Of a DNA stretch of 9,041 nucleotides, positions 1-6,556 are shown in pieces. How positions within the stretch are numbered: the stretch's first letter is position 1; every line of letters starts with the position of its first letter. A model generated the notes under the pieces. That model was not told the origin of the DNA and did not search any database. It saw only the letters and a program-made list of their open reading frames with translations. A program made the position numbers and the translations under genes. This stretch comes from an uncultured Flavobacteriaceae bacterium (GTDB lineage Bacteria; Bacteroidota; Bacteroidia; Flavobacteriales; Flavobacteriaceae), in assembly GCA_913020685.1 (NCBI GenBank), contig CAJWAY010000044.1:1-9041 (forward strand), read 5' to 3'.

Positions 1-90
1 GATGGATGTGTCAGAGAGATCATAGAACAGGTCATGAGGGTACAAAAAAAATGGGATTTTAATAAACAAATTGGTATTCCAAAGCGATGA
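1..90 (+). CDS. kdsC: 3-deoxy-D-manno-octulosonate 8-phosphate phosphatase, C-terminal end (partial)
   Basis: The first 90 bases are open in frame 1 and encode 29 residues starting DGCVREIIEQVMRVQ and ending at TGA 88-90. The pattern G-x-VREI/VxxxxL-x-x-Q-x-KW matches the C-terminus of KdsC/YrbI HAD-superfamily phosphatases, where GAVRE is near the end of the protein. KdsC removes phosphate from KDO-8-phosphate in the cytoplasm during lipopolysaccharide inner-core synthesis. Only the tail is present; the catalytic HAD motifs lie upstream of the window. The stop overlaps the start of the downstream maf gene in an ATGA arrangement, so the two are probably translated from one message. The call rests on a short tail recognised from memory of the family, so another small HAD phosphatase is possible. 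Confidence 0.7.
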   Translation, partial: DGCVREIIEQVMRVQKKWDFNKQIGIPKR

Positions 91-674
91 TCCCCCTCAA
101 CGATTATCAAATTATACTGGCTTCCGGTTCATCCAGGAGGAAGGATTTTTTAGAAAGCTTGAGCATTCCGTTTACCATAAAAACCCATCAAGTTGATGAA
201 ACCTTTCCCCCTGAACTTAAAGGAAAAAAAATAGCCGAGTTTATCGTCCGACAAAAAAACGCTCCTTTTTTCAACTCCCTGCGGCCAAAGCAAATTGTTA
301 TTACCGCAGACACCATCGTTTGGTGTGAGAATAAATATCTGGGAAAACCGGAAAACAAAAAAGTAGCCAGAGAAATGTTGAAATTTCTATCTGGAAAATC
401 ACACGAAGTAATTACCTCAGTTGGCTTTCTCACAAAAAAAAAGTTTGATGTAATATCGGAAACGACTAAAGTTTATTTCAAAAACTTAACGGATCAAGAA
501 ATTAACCATTATATTGAAAAGGCATCACCTTTGGACAAAGCCGGAGGCTATGGCATTCAGGATTGGATTGGCGCAATAGGGATTACCCATATCGAAGGCA
601 GCTATACCAATGTGGTGGGACTCCCGCTTGCTCAAGTAAAGGAAAAATTATCAATTTTGGTTCAGGAGGAATGA
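87..674 (+). CDS. maf: Maf family nucleoside triphosphate pyrophosphatase
   Basis: This 195-residue protein has the usual length and all hallmark motifs of the Maf/YhdE family. These are the N-terminal ASGSSRRK at residues 12-19 (phosphate-binding loop), VITADTIV with the likely catalytic Asp75, GKP at 86-88, SPLDKAGGYGIQ at 147-158, and GSYTNVVGLP at 171-180. Maf proteins hydrolyse non-canonical or canonical NTPs to NMP and pyrophosphate in the cytoplasm. The DKAG-GYGIQ form resembles the YhdE (dTTP/UTP) branch more than the YceF branch, but substrate is inferred. The start at ATG 87 is favoured because it overlaps the stop of the upstream kdsC tail (ATGA) and leaves a normal N-terminus. An A9 homopolymer at 434-442 is the only notable base feature. 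The older name 'septum formation inhibitor' comes from overexpression work in Bacillus. Confidence 0.93.
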   Translation: MIPLNDYQIILASGSSRRKDFLESLSIPFTIKTHQVDETFPPELKGKKIAEFIVRQKNAPFFNSLRPKQIVITADTIVWCENKYLGKPENKKVAREMLKFLSGKSHEVITSVGFLTKKKFDVISETTKVYFKNLTDQEINHYIEKASPLDKAGGYGIQDWIGAIGITHIEGSYTNVVGLPLAQVKEKLSILVQEE

Positions 675-768
675 GTCAACTGGATCAAAAATTGTATTTT
701 GTGGAAGCATAACTGACGATTGAATTCCAAAATATAATACTGACTCCCTAAAGCTACTCCAGTAAAAC

Positions 769-3243
769 ATGAAACTTCGCAGTTGTTTTATTTCCTCCCA
801 AACTAGATTACCAAAATCTTTTATTCTTTTATTATTACTATTGTTTTGGCTAAATTTATTAGGTGCGCAATCCTCATCCGAAATCTATAAACAATTAAAA
901 AAACTCAACCTTTTGGGATCTGTGCTCTATCTAGCTGCCCATCCCGACGATGAGAACACCCGAGTGATCTCCTATTTTTCAAATCATGTCTTAGCCAGAA
1001 CGGCATACCTGTCCATGACCAGGGGTGATGGTGGTCAAAACCTTATCGGAGCGGAACTTCAGGAGGCCCTTGGATTGATTCGAACACAAGAGCTCTTGGC
1101 TGCCAGGAAAATCGATGGTGGGATGCAGTTTTTTACCATGGCCAATGATTTTGGATATTCTAAAAATCCAGAAGAAACACTATCCATTTGGGATAAAGAT
1201 CAGGTTTTGATGCAAACCATTGCCTGTATCCAAAAATTCAAACCCGATATCATCATTAACCGATTCAACAGTGATAGCTCTGGCAGAACACACGGACACC
1301 ATACCGCATCGGCTATGATTAGTGAATGGGCTTTTGAACAATTGCATGCCGATCCGACTGCATGGCACCCCAAACGCCTTTTCCACAACACCTCATGGTA
1401 TTTTTATGGCACAAGGGAAAATTTTGAAAAAGCCAACAAACAAGGCATGCTGGCCATTGACATGAGCGTTTTTGATCCTCTATCGGGACAAACAAATTCA
1501 GAAATTGCCGCATTGAGTAGAAGCCAGCACAAGTCGCAGGGCTTTGGAAGTGCTGCAGCCCTGGGCAAAAGAATGGAATACTTAAAATTGGTCAAGGGAA
1601 AAGAACTGACCCGTAATGACCCTTTCGATTGTATTGATACCCAATGGACAAGAGTAAAAGGGGGGGCTCCTATCGGAAAAGCCATTGAAAAAATAATTGA
1701 TGATTTTGATTTCTCTGCCCCCTACAAAAGTGTGGTTCCGTTACTTGAAGTCAAATCAATGATCACAGAACTAAAGGACGATCATTGGAAAAGTATCAAA
1801 ATAGAAGAAGTTGATTCACTTATTCTGAATTGCTTGGGAATGGACCTTCAGTTTAATGCAAATATGCCTTATGGGGTTTTGGGTGAGGACCTTCAAATCA
1901 AAGTTTTAATCAACAATCACAGCCCCTTAAATGTTAGTTTAAAACAAATTAAATATGAAGATAAATTGCATGATTTAAATCAACCTCTTCAAGCCAATGT
2001 CTTGTTCAATAAAAATTTTAATACTAAAGTCTCAGGGGCCATCAGTAGTCCCTACTGGCTCATTCAAAAAGGCAGTCAAGGAATGTATACCACTGAAAAA
2101 ACAGAATGGATTGGGGCTGCAAAATCCCCAGCTCCCTACCTCGCTGAACTCAGCTTTTCCATCGAAGGAAAAAAGCTGAAAATAGGCTTACCGCTTCAAT
2201 ACAGGAGGACTGACCCAGTAAGAGGAGAAGTGGTTACACCGTTTCACATCCTGCCGCAGGCCGGTCTGGAACTCGAAGCCCCAGTCATTCTTTTCGCTCC
2301 CAACCAAAGCCAAAAAGTAAAGGTAAGTGTCAAAAATCTGGGTCCCTCCCTTTCGGGAACACTCAAGTTGGAGACTCCAAAATCGTGGGAATTGAGTCCC
2401 AAATCCATTCAAGTTGATATAACAAGTAAAGGAAATCAAAGCGATTTTTATTTCAATATCAAAGCGCCTTTAGAAGCTGCCGTAGGATACTTGAAACCCA
2501 TTCTGCAAACCCCAACAACAAAAATTCAAGCCTCCCTTAGAGAGATCGCTTACAACCATATCCCCAAACAATATCTGGTTTCTCCTGCCCAATCTAAGGT
2601 GGTGGCTTTAAATTTAAAAAAAGGAGTAGAAAAAGTAGCCTATATCGAAGGAGCCGGAGACAACATCCCACAAAGTTTATCTGCCGTGGGGGTCGATGTA
2701 GAAATCTTAAAAGCCAAAGATATAACCCTCAAAAAATTGAACCCTTTTGATGCAGTAATTACAGGTATTAGGGCTTTCAATATCGAGGAGTCTTTAGCAT
2801 ACAAAAACAAAATTCTTTGGGAATATGCTTCAACCGGAGGGAATCTTTTGATACAATATAATACCACTAGAAGATTAAAAACCAAACAACTAGCACCCCT
2901 GAGTTTAAACCTTTCCAGAGATCGTGTGTCTGATGAAAGTGCCTACGTGCAAATCATTAATCCAAAACACCCAATTTTGAGTCACCCCAATAATATTACA
3001 GCTCAGGATTTTGACGGTTGGGTTCAAGAGAGAGGCTTGTACTTTCCCAATCAATGGGATGAGCAATTCATCCCTCTTTTACAAATGAATGATACCGGAG
3101 AGTCACCAAAAAAAGGGGCGCTGCTGGTTGCAAATTATGGCAAAGGAAGGGTCGTTTACACAGGATTGAGCTTCTTCCGCCAATTGCCGGCAGGAGTTCC
3201 AGGAGCTTACCGTTTGTTCTTCAACCTAATTGCAAGACCATGA
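769..3243 (+). CDS. Secreted multidomain PIG-L/LmbE family deacetylase
   Basis: This is an 824-residue exported protein. Residues 1-34 form a signal peptide: a basic start, a leucine-rich core at 18-31, and a likely cut near GAQ. The PIG-L/LmbE zinc deacetylase domain follows at about 50-300. It has AHPDDE (H58, D60, D61, E62), RGDGGQN near 85-91 and HGHH at 175-178, which supply the expected zinc ligands and the catalytic Asp. Family members remove acetyl groups from N-acetylglucosamine-type sugars. The middle (about 505-580) resembles an Ig-like NEW3 module. The C-terminal part (about 620-824, with NPFDAVITGIRAFN at 658-671 and YGKGRVVYTG near the end) looks like a class I glutamine amidotransferase/ThuA-like fold. 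It is much longer than cytosolic PIG-L enzymes (about 230 residues), as expected for the secreted Bacteroidota type. Its stop overlaps the start of the next small gene. The 94 bases upstream contain no clear TAnnTTTG element, so its promoter is unresolved. The substrate is unknown. Confidence 0.9.
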   Translation: MKLRSCFISSQTRLPKSFILLLLLLFWLNLLGAQSSSEIYKQLKKLNLLGSVLYLAAHPDDENTRVISYFSNHVLARTAYLSMTRGDGGQNLIGAELQEALGLIRTQELLAARKIDGGMQFFTMANDFGYSKNPEETLSIWDKDQVLMQTIACIQKFKPDIIINRFNSDSSGRTHGHHTASAMISEWAFEQLHADPTAWHPKRLFHNTSWYFYGTRENFEKANKQGMLAIDMSVFDPLSGQTNSEIAALSRSQHKSQGFGSAAALGKRMEYLKLVKGKELTRNDPFDCIDTQWTRVKGGAPIGKAIEKIIDDFDFSAPYKSVVPLLEVKSMITELKDDHWKSIKIEEVDSLILNCLGMDLQFNANMPYGVLGEDLQIKVLINNHSPLNVSLKQIKYEDKLHDLNQPLQANVLFNKNFNTKVSGAISSPYWLIQKGSQGMYTTEKTEWIGAAKSPAPYLAELSFSIEGKKLKIGLPLQYRRTDPVRGEVVTPFHILPQAGLELEAPVILFAPNQSQKVKVSVKNLGPSLSGTLKLETPKSWELSPKSIQVDITSKGNQSDFYFNIKAPLEAAVGYLKPILQTPTTKIQASLREIAYNHIPKQYLVSPAQSKVVALNLKKGVEKVAYIEGAGDNIPQSLSAVGVDVEILKAKDITLKKLNPFDAVITGIRAFNIEESLAYKNKILWEYASTGGNLLIQYNTTRRLKTKQLAPLSLNLSRDRVSDESAYVQIINPKHPILSHPNNITAQDFDGWVQERGLYFPNQWDEQFIPLLQMNDTGESPKKGALLVANYGKGRVVYTGLSFFRQLPAGVPGAYRLFFNLIARP

Positions 3244-3335
3244 AAAAAGAACTTTCAAAAATATACTGGATACTCCTGTTGACACAATTGTTTTATTGGA
3301 GCTTTTTCTACATGTTTATGAAAAATTTTAGTTGA
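3240..3335 (+). CDS. 31-residue hydrophobic small membrane protein
   Basis: This short open frame begins MKKELSKIYWILLLTQ and continues through LFYWSFFYMF to end KNFS-stop. It is positively charged at the start and then has about 20 hydrophobic, aromatic-rich residues, which fits a single membrane helix with its N-terminus inside. The strongest support is its placement. Its ATG at 3240 overlaps the TGA of the deacetylase gene (ATGA, 3240-3243). Its own TGA (3333-3335) shares its last base with the ATG of the symporter gene (TGATG). It therefore fills the gap between two functionally paired genes exactly, suggesting translational coupling. I do not recognise a named family. It could be a small accessory subunit of the symporter, or merely a translated leader that carries ribosomes to the symporter start. 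No protein-level evidence is available here. Confidence 0.65.
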   Translation: MKKELSKIYWILLLTQLFYWSFFYMFMKNFS

Positions 3336-4993
3336 TGGAACTAATCGACTGGGCTATATTAAGCCTCACCTTGACATTTATTATTATTTATGGGGTTTGG
3401 AGGAACAACGCCCACAAAAACATCAAAGACTATATTAGGGGTGGGAATCAGGCTTCATGGTTTACCGTTGGGCTTTCTGTTATGGCCACACAAGCCAGTG
3501 CCATTACCTTTTTGTCCACCCCCGGACAAGCTTTCAATGATGGTATGGGCTTTGTACAATTTTATTTTGGATTGCCTTTTGCCATGGTCATCATTTGCTT
3601 GTTTTTCTTGCCCGTTTATCACAAACTAAAAGTCTACACAGCCTACGAGTTTTTGGAAAAACGTTTTGACCTTAAAACCCGAACCCTAACCGCTATTTTG
3701 TTCCTCATTCAAAGGGGCTTAGCAGCCGGGATTACAATCTACGCCCCGGCCATCATTTTGAGTATAGTATTGGGCTGGAATCTTAAACTACTGGTGGTCT
3801 TCATCGGTATGTTAGTAGTGTTTTATACCCTGATAGGCGGGACGCAGGCTGTTAATATCACCCAAAAACAACAGATGTTAATCATCTTCTCTGGTATAAT
3901 AGCCGCCTTTATTTTTATTGTAAAAGGACTACCCGAAACGCTTTCTTTCTCCAATGCCCTTCGATTGGCGGGATTGAATAATAAAATGAATATCCTCGAC
4001 TTCAGTATAGACCCCAATAATCGCTATACCTTTTGGAGTGGGATCACAGGAGGACTGTTTTTGGCGCTGTCCTACTTTGGTACGGATCAAAGCCAGGTGC
4101 AACGCTACCTATCAGGAAAATCTCTGGCTGAAAGCCAAAGAGGTTTGATTATGAATGGATTTTTAAAAATCCCTATGCAGTTTTTTATACTACTGATCGG
4201 AGTCTTAATCTTTGTCTTTTTCCAATTCGAAAAGGCTCCACTCCATTTCAACCCCTATGCAGTAGAAAAAGTAAAATCCACCCAAGGAGGGATCAAATTT
4301 GAAGCCCTTGAAATCGCCAACGACATCATTTACCAAGAAAAACTAAAACAACTCCAAAAAGAAGATTTTTTCTCTAATGTAGGCTCACAAGAAAAATACC
4401 TCCAATTGGAAAAACAAGCCCAAAAGAACCGGGCCGTGGCCAAAAAAATCATCGAAGCCAACCAACCTCAAGTCGAATCCAACGACAAGGACTATGTCTT
4501 TATATATTTTATTTTAAATTACTTGCCACAAGGCTTGATCGGGCTCCTGTTGGCGGTGATCCTATCGGCTGCCATGAGCTCAGCTGCCTCTGAGATCAAC
4601 GCCCTCTCTGCGACAACTGTGGTTGACTTATATAAACGTTTCAATGGCACAGGGGACGAAAGGCATTTAGTATGGGCAGGAAAAGGATTTACCCTGCTTT
4701 GGGGTACCATTGCCATTGGATTTGCCCTACTTGGGAATCTCTTCGAAAACCTGATCCAGTTGGTCAACATAATCGGCTCCCTATTTTACGGTACCATACT
4801 GGGTATTTTCCTAATCGCCATATTTATAATAAACATTAGGGCCAATGCAGTATTCTATGCGGCTATTTTGACTGAAATCATTGTATTAATTGTGCATAGC
4901 CAAGGATGGGTAAGCTTCCTATGGCTCAACGTAATTGGGGCTGTACTTACCGTTTTGACAGCTGTTATGATTCAACTTATCTTTAAGAAATAG
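3335..4993 (+). CDS. Sodium:solute symporter (SSF family)
   Basis: This 552-residue inner-membrane transporter has many hydrophobic helices throughout. Family signs are the GGNQASWFTVGLSVMATQASAITFLS stretch after the first helix (the unwound core helix 1), AYEFLEKRF, GGTQAV, and the helix ILSAAMSSAASEIN. In that helix A412, S415 and S416 line up with the conserved sodium-site residues of vSGLT (inferred from motif position). A hydrophilic, lysine/glutamine-rich segment of about 88 residues (299-386) sits just before this helix, probably on the periplasmic side. A TTG at 3332 is possible as start, but ATG 3335 is preferred because it overlaps the stop of the small upstream gene (TGATG). It probably imports a sugar or similar organic solute with Na+. 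The neighbouring secreted deacetylase suggests, without proving, that the substrate is a deacetylated amino sugar or glycoside. Confidence 0.92.
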   Translation: MELIDWAILSLTLTFIIIYGVWRNNAHKNIKDYIRGGNQASWFTVGLSVMATQASAITFLSTPGQAFNDGMGFVQFYFGLPFAMVIICLFFLPVYHKLKVYTAYEFLEKRFDLKTRTLTAILFLIQRGLAAGITIYAPAIILSIVLGWNLKLLVVFIGMLVVFYTLIGGTQAVNITQKQQMLIIFSGIIAAFIFIVKGLPETLSFSNALRLAGLNNKMNILDFSIDPNNRYTFWSGITGGLFLALSYFGTDQSQVQRYLSGKSLAESQRGLIMNGFLKIPMQFFILLIGVLIFVFFQFEKAPLHFNPYAVEKVKSTQGGIKFEALEIANDIIYQEKLKQLQKEDFFSNVGSQEKYLQLEKQAQKNRAVAKKIIEANQPQVESNDKDYVFIYFILNYLPQGLIGLLLAVILSAAMSSAASEINALSATTVVDLYKRFNGTGDERHLVWAGKGFTLLWGTIAIGFALLGNLFENLIQLVNIIGSLFYGTILGIFLIAIFIINIRANAVFYAAILTEIIVLIVHSQGWVSFLWLNVIGAVLTVLTAVMIQLIFKK

Positions 4994-5073
4994 ATAAATT
5001 TAATTTAAAGTATACTTAATAAAATTAGCAAAAATAAATTCGTTTTAAACAATTGATAAGATCTGAATTATTG

Positions 5074-5095
5074 AATACCCCCCTGTATTGAGGGG
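5074..5095. terminator. Weak hairpin(s) between convergent genes
   Basis: In the 125-base gap between the convergent symporter and DUF2911 genes, two overlapping short hairpins can form: AATAC-CCCCCT-GTATT (5074-5089) and CCCCT-GTATTG-AGGGG (5080-5095). They share bases and exclude each other. Read on the minus strand, the second is followed by a mildly T-rich stretch. Stems of only 5 base pairs and no real T-run make a terminator call weak. The rest of the gap is AT-rich without other recognised signals, apart from a 10-base palindrome AAGTATACTT around 5008-5017. Confidence 0.25.
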
Positions 5096-5118
5096 CTGAT
5101 CTGCATCATTAAGAAAAA

Positions 5119-5964
5119 CTATTTACTCCATTCGGCAATAGATGCTTTATTCATAATGACATAGTCTTTGTTTCCAGCTTTTTCAGCCAGATTTAATGAT
5201 ATTTTAATGGCTTTTAATGCGGCTTTTTTATCATTACGCTTTGCCAGTATGAGGGCATATTGACGGTACATCCAATAGGCAGGTTTTTTGCGCATATCCA
5301 ATGCTTTTTCCATCCATCCTTGGGCTTGTTTCAAGTCCATGTTTTCATCGAGATAATATACCGCCGCTTGATAATAATCCCCTGCTTTGGGCTTATCTGA
5401 TAGTGTTTTATCAATACTCTCCAACGCTTTGGATTCAGTTGGAACTTTTAATGAAATCGGAACCAGTGTATGTTCCCATATCAGATTAAGTGTTCCACCG
5501 TTACTATTTAAATCAGAAAAAGAAATTGTAAAAGTCTCTACCATAGGCTCAAAATAAACCGGTTTAACAACCACAGTTAGTGCCACCTGATCTAATTCCC
5601 AATTACTGGAAGCATTCCCCATATTGTTTTTTTTGTAAAAATAAACCTCCCATTTATCAGCTGAGGGACGGGTATACAAAGCGTATTTCCCTCCGGCTAG
5701 GGGTTTACCAGCAACGTCCACGGTATCCGAAAAAGAAACGGTGGTATTTTTATTGGCCCCTGTTCTCCAGATGTCGCCATAACGAACCAAACCTCCCATA
5801 ATGTCTCTTCCTCTTGCAGAGGGACGTGAGTAGTCCACTTCAACTTGGGTTAGTCCCAATTGCTGGGAAATTTTAGCTCTTGGGCTGGCAGGAGGTGTGT
5901 TTACCTGAGCAAAAGCACCAAAACAAATAAAATTTAAAAGCAAAAAGTAATTAGTAAGTCTCAT
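5119..5964 (-). CDS. Secreted DUF2911 protein with TPR-like C-terminus
   Basis: This 281-residue protein begins with a signal peptide (MRLTNYFLLLNFICFGAFA, cleavage expected before QVNTPP). The DUF2911 domain spans about 24-175 and carries its hallmark strings: VEVDYSRPSARGRDI at 41-55, IWRTGANKNT at 65-74, and LAGGKYALYTRP at 89-100. Residues about 180-281 are helical with TPR-like spacing (YYQAAVYYLDENMDLKQAQG, then WMYRQYALILAKRNDKKAA), as often seen fused to DUF2911. Function of the family is unknown; location is the periplasm or cell surface. The ATG at 5964-5962 is a good start because the signal peptide begins there and a TAnnTTTG element (5985-5978) lies just upstream. It is transcribed divergently from the photolyase operon and converges on the symporter. 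It appears monocistronic. Confidence 0.9.
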   Translation of the reverse strand: MRLTNYFLLLNFICFGAFAQVNTPPASPRAKISQQLGLTQVEVDYSRPSARGRDIMGGLVRYGDIWRTGANKNTTVSFSDTVDVAGKPLAGGKYALYTRPSADKWEVYFYKKNNMGNASSNWELDQVALTVVVKPVYFEPMVETFTISFSDLNSNGGTLNLIWEHTLVPISLKVPTESKALESIDKTLSDKPKAGDYYQAAVYYLDENMDLKQAQGWMEKALDMRKKPAYWMYRQYALILAKRNDKKAALKAIKISLNLAEKAGNKDYVIMNKASIAEWSK

Positions 5965-5977
5965 TATATGTTTTTTT

Positions 5978-5985
5978 CAAATTTA
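5978..5985 (-). promoter_or_regulatory. Bacteroidota -7 promoter element for the DUF2911 gene
   Basis: On the minus strand the bases read TAAATTTG, an exact fit to TAnnTTTG, the -7 element used by the Bacteroidota primary sigma factor. It ends 13 bases before the DUF2911 ATG, implying a very short leader. No convincing TTTG -33 partner is seen 19-23 bases upstream, so the promoter may be weak or need an activator. Confidence 0.5.
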
Positions 5986-6028
5986 AACAACATCCTTTAA
6001 ATGGAAGTTCTTTATAAATGTTTAAATT

Positions 6029-6060
6029 TTGTTTAATATTTTGTAAAAATCATTAAACAA
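6029..6060. promoter_or_regulatory. AT-rich dyad (candidate operator) over the -33 region of the photolyase operon promoter
   Basis: The left arm TTGTTTAATATTTT (6029-6042) and the right arm AAAATcATTAAACAA (6046-6060) are perfect inverted repeats of 14 bases apart from one extra C at 6051. They are separated by only three bases. The dyad covers the TTG (6041-6043) that would be the -33 element of the rightward promoter and ends just before the -7 element. This position is typical of a repressor or activator site. AT-rich background makes chance palindromes more likely, and no regulator is encoded within the window. A cruciform or RNA hairpin is less likely to matter because the site lies upstream of the predicted transcript start. 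Confidence 0.45.
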
Positions 6061-6072
6061 TTATTATATTTG
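6041..6072 (+). promoter_or_regulatory. Bacteroidota promoter for the SRPBCC-SDR-photolyase operon
   Basis: The -7 element TATATTTG at 6065-6072 matches TAnnTTTG exactly, and a TTG at 6041-6043 (within ATTTTG) lies 21 bases upstream, as expected for the -33 element. Transcription would start around 6077-6079, giving a leader of about 10 bases before the ATG at 6088. No other promoter is obvious in the downstream operon, where genes are packed with gaps of 0-2 bases. Confidence 0.65.
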
Positions 6073-6087
6073 AATTTCTATTTAAAG

Positions 6088-6555
6088 ATGAAGTTGTATC
6101 GATTACACGAGGTTCAAAACTTGCCCATAAGTATGGAGAAGGCGTGGTATTTCCTCAGTGACCCCAAAAACCTAAAAACCATTACCCCAGATTACATGGG
6201 TTTTGAAATATTGGGAGGTGACGAGAAAAAAATGTATCCAGGACAGATCATCAAATATATTGTCACCCCGGTAATGGGTATCCCAACCCAGTGGGTAACA
6301 GAGATCACCCATGTTAAAGAAGGGGAATATTTTGTTGACGAACAGAGGTTTGGCCCCTACGCCTTGTGGCATCACAAACACTTTATCCGTCCTATAGAAA
6401 ATGGAATTGAGATGGAGGATATAATTGATTATAAAATTCCTTTTGGAATATTGGGTCAAATAGTTCACCCCACTATAGTACAACCTAAACTGAAAGAAAT
6501 ATTTAATTACCGTCAAAAAAAATTGGTGGAATTGTTCGGGGAATACAAAAACTAA
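6088..6555 (+). CDS. SRPBCC family protein (START-like ligand-binding fold)
   Basis: This 155-residue cytoplasmic protein has no signal peptide. It shows the SRPBCC pattern: a short N-terminal strand (LYRLHEVQNLPIS), the helix MEKAWYFLSDPKNLKTITP, then alternating strands (GQIIKYIVTP, QWVTEITHVKEGEYFVDEQ, GIEMEDIIDYKIPFG), and a long C-terminal helix (KLKEIFNYRQKKLVELFG). It resembles the COG4276-type group of conserved hypothetical proteins sometimes named 'cell division inhibitor' by transfer, a name with no support here. Members of the fold bind hydrophobic ligands or act as cyclases; the ligand here is unknown. ATG 6088 is preferred over an upstream TTG at 6070, because that TTG lies inside the predicted -7 element and would precede the transcript start. 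It is the first gene of the photolyase operon, with one base between its stop and the SDR start. The location suggests a role in light or oxidative stress. Confidence 0.82.
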   Translation: MKLYRLHEVQNLPISMEKAWYFLSDPKNLKTITPDYMGFEILGGDEKKMYPGQIIKYIVTPVMGIPTQWVTEITHVKEGEYFVDEQRFGPYALWHHKHFIRPIENGIEMEDIIDYKIPFGILGQIVHPTIVQPKLKEIFNYRQKKLVELFGEYKN

Positions 6556-6556
6556 G

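Noticed and set aside
671..712. A 13-codon open frame (MSQLDQKLYFVEA) overlapping the maf stop, with AGGAGG just before its ATG
   Set aside because: The purine run is only one base from the ATG and is part of maf codons; the peptide is very short and has no recognisable features. It may be a relic of a lost gene start but cannot be supported.
733..738. TATAAT hexamer upstream of the deacetylase gene as a promoter
   Set aside because: Bacteroidota do not use the standard -10 box and no suitably spaced TTG partner is present. The nearby TATTTTG is one base short of TAnnTTTG.
1180..1685. Several minus-strand open frames inside the deacetylase gene
   Set aside because: They lie opposite a strongly supported coding frame, have no family resemblance and no upstream signals, and so are antisense shadows.
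5008..5017. Ten-base palindrome AAGTATACTT downstream of the symporter
   Set aside because: It is short, has no loop, and lies in AT-rich sequence between convergent genes where an operator would have no target; chance is the simpler explanation.
6070..6087. Upstream TTG start for the SRPBCC gene
   Set aside because: It lies within the predicted -7 promoter element and upstream of the expected transcript start; ATG 6088 fits the fold.
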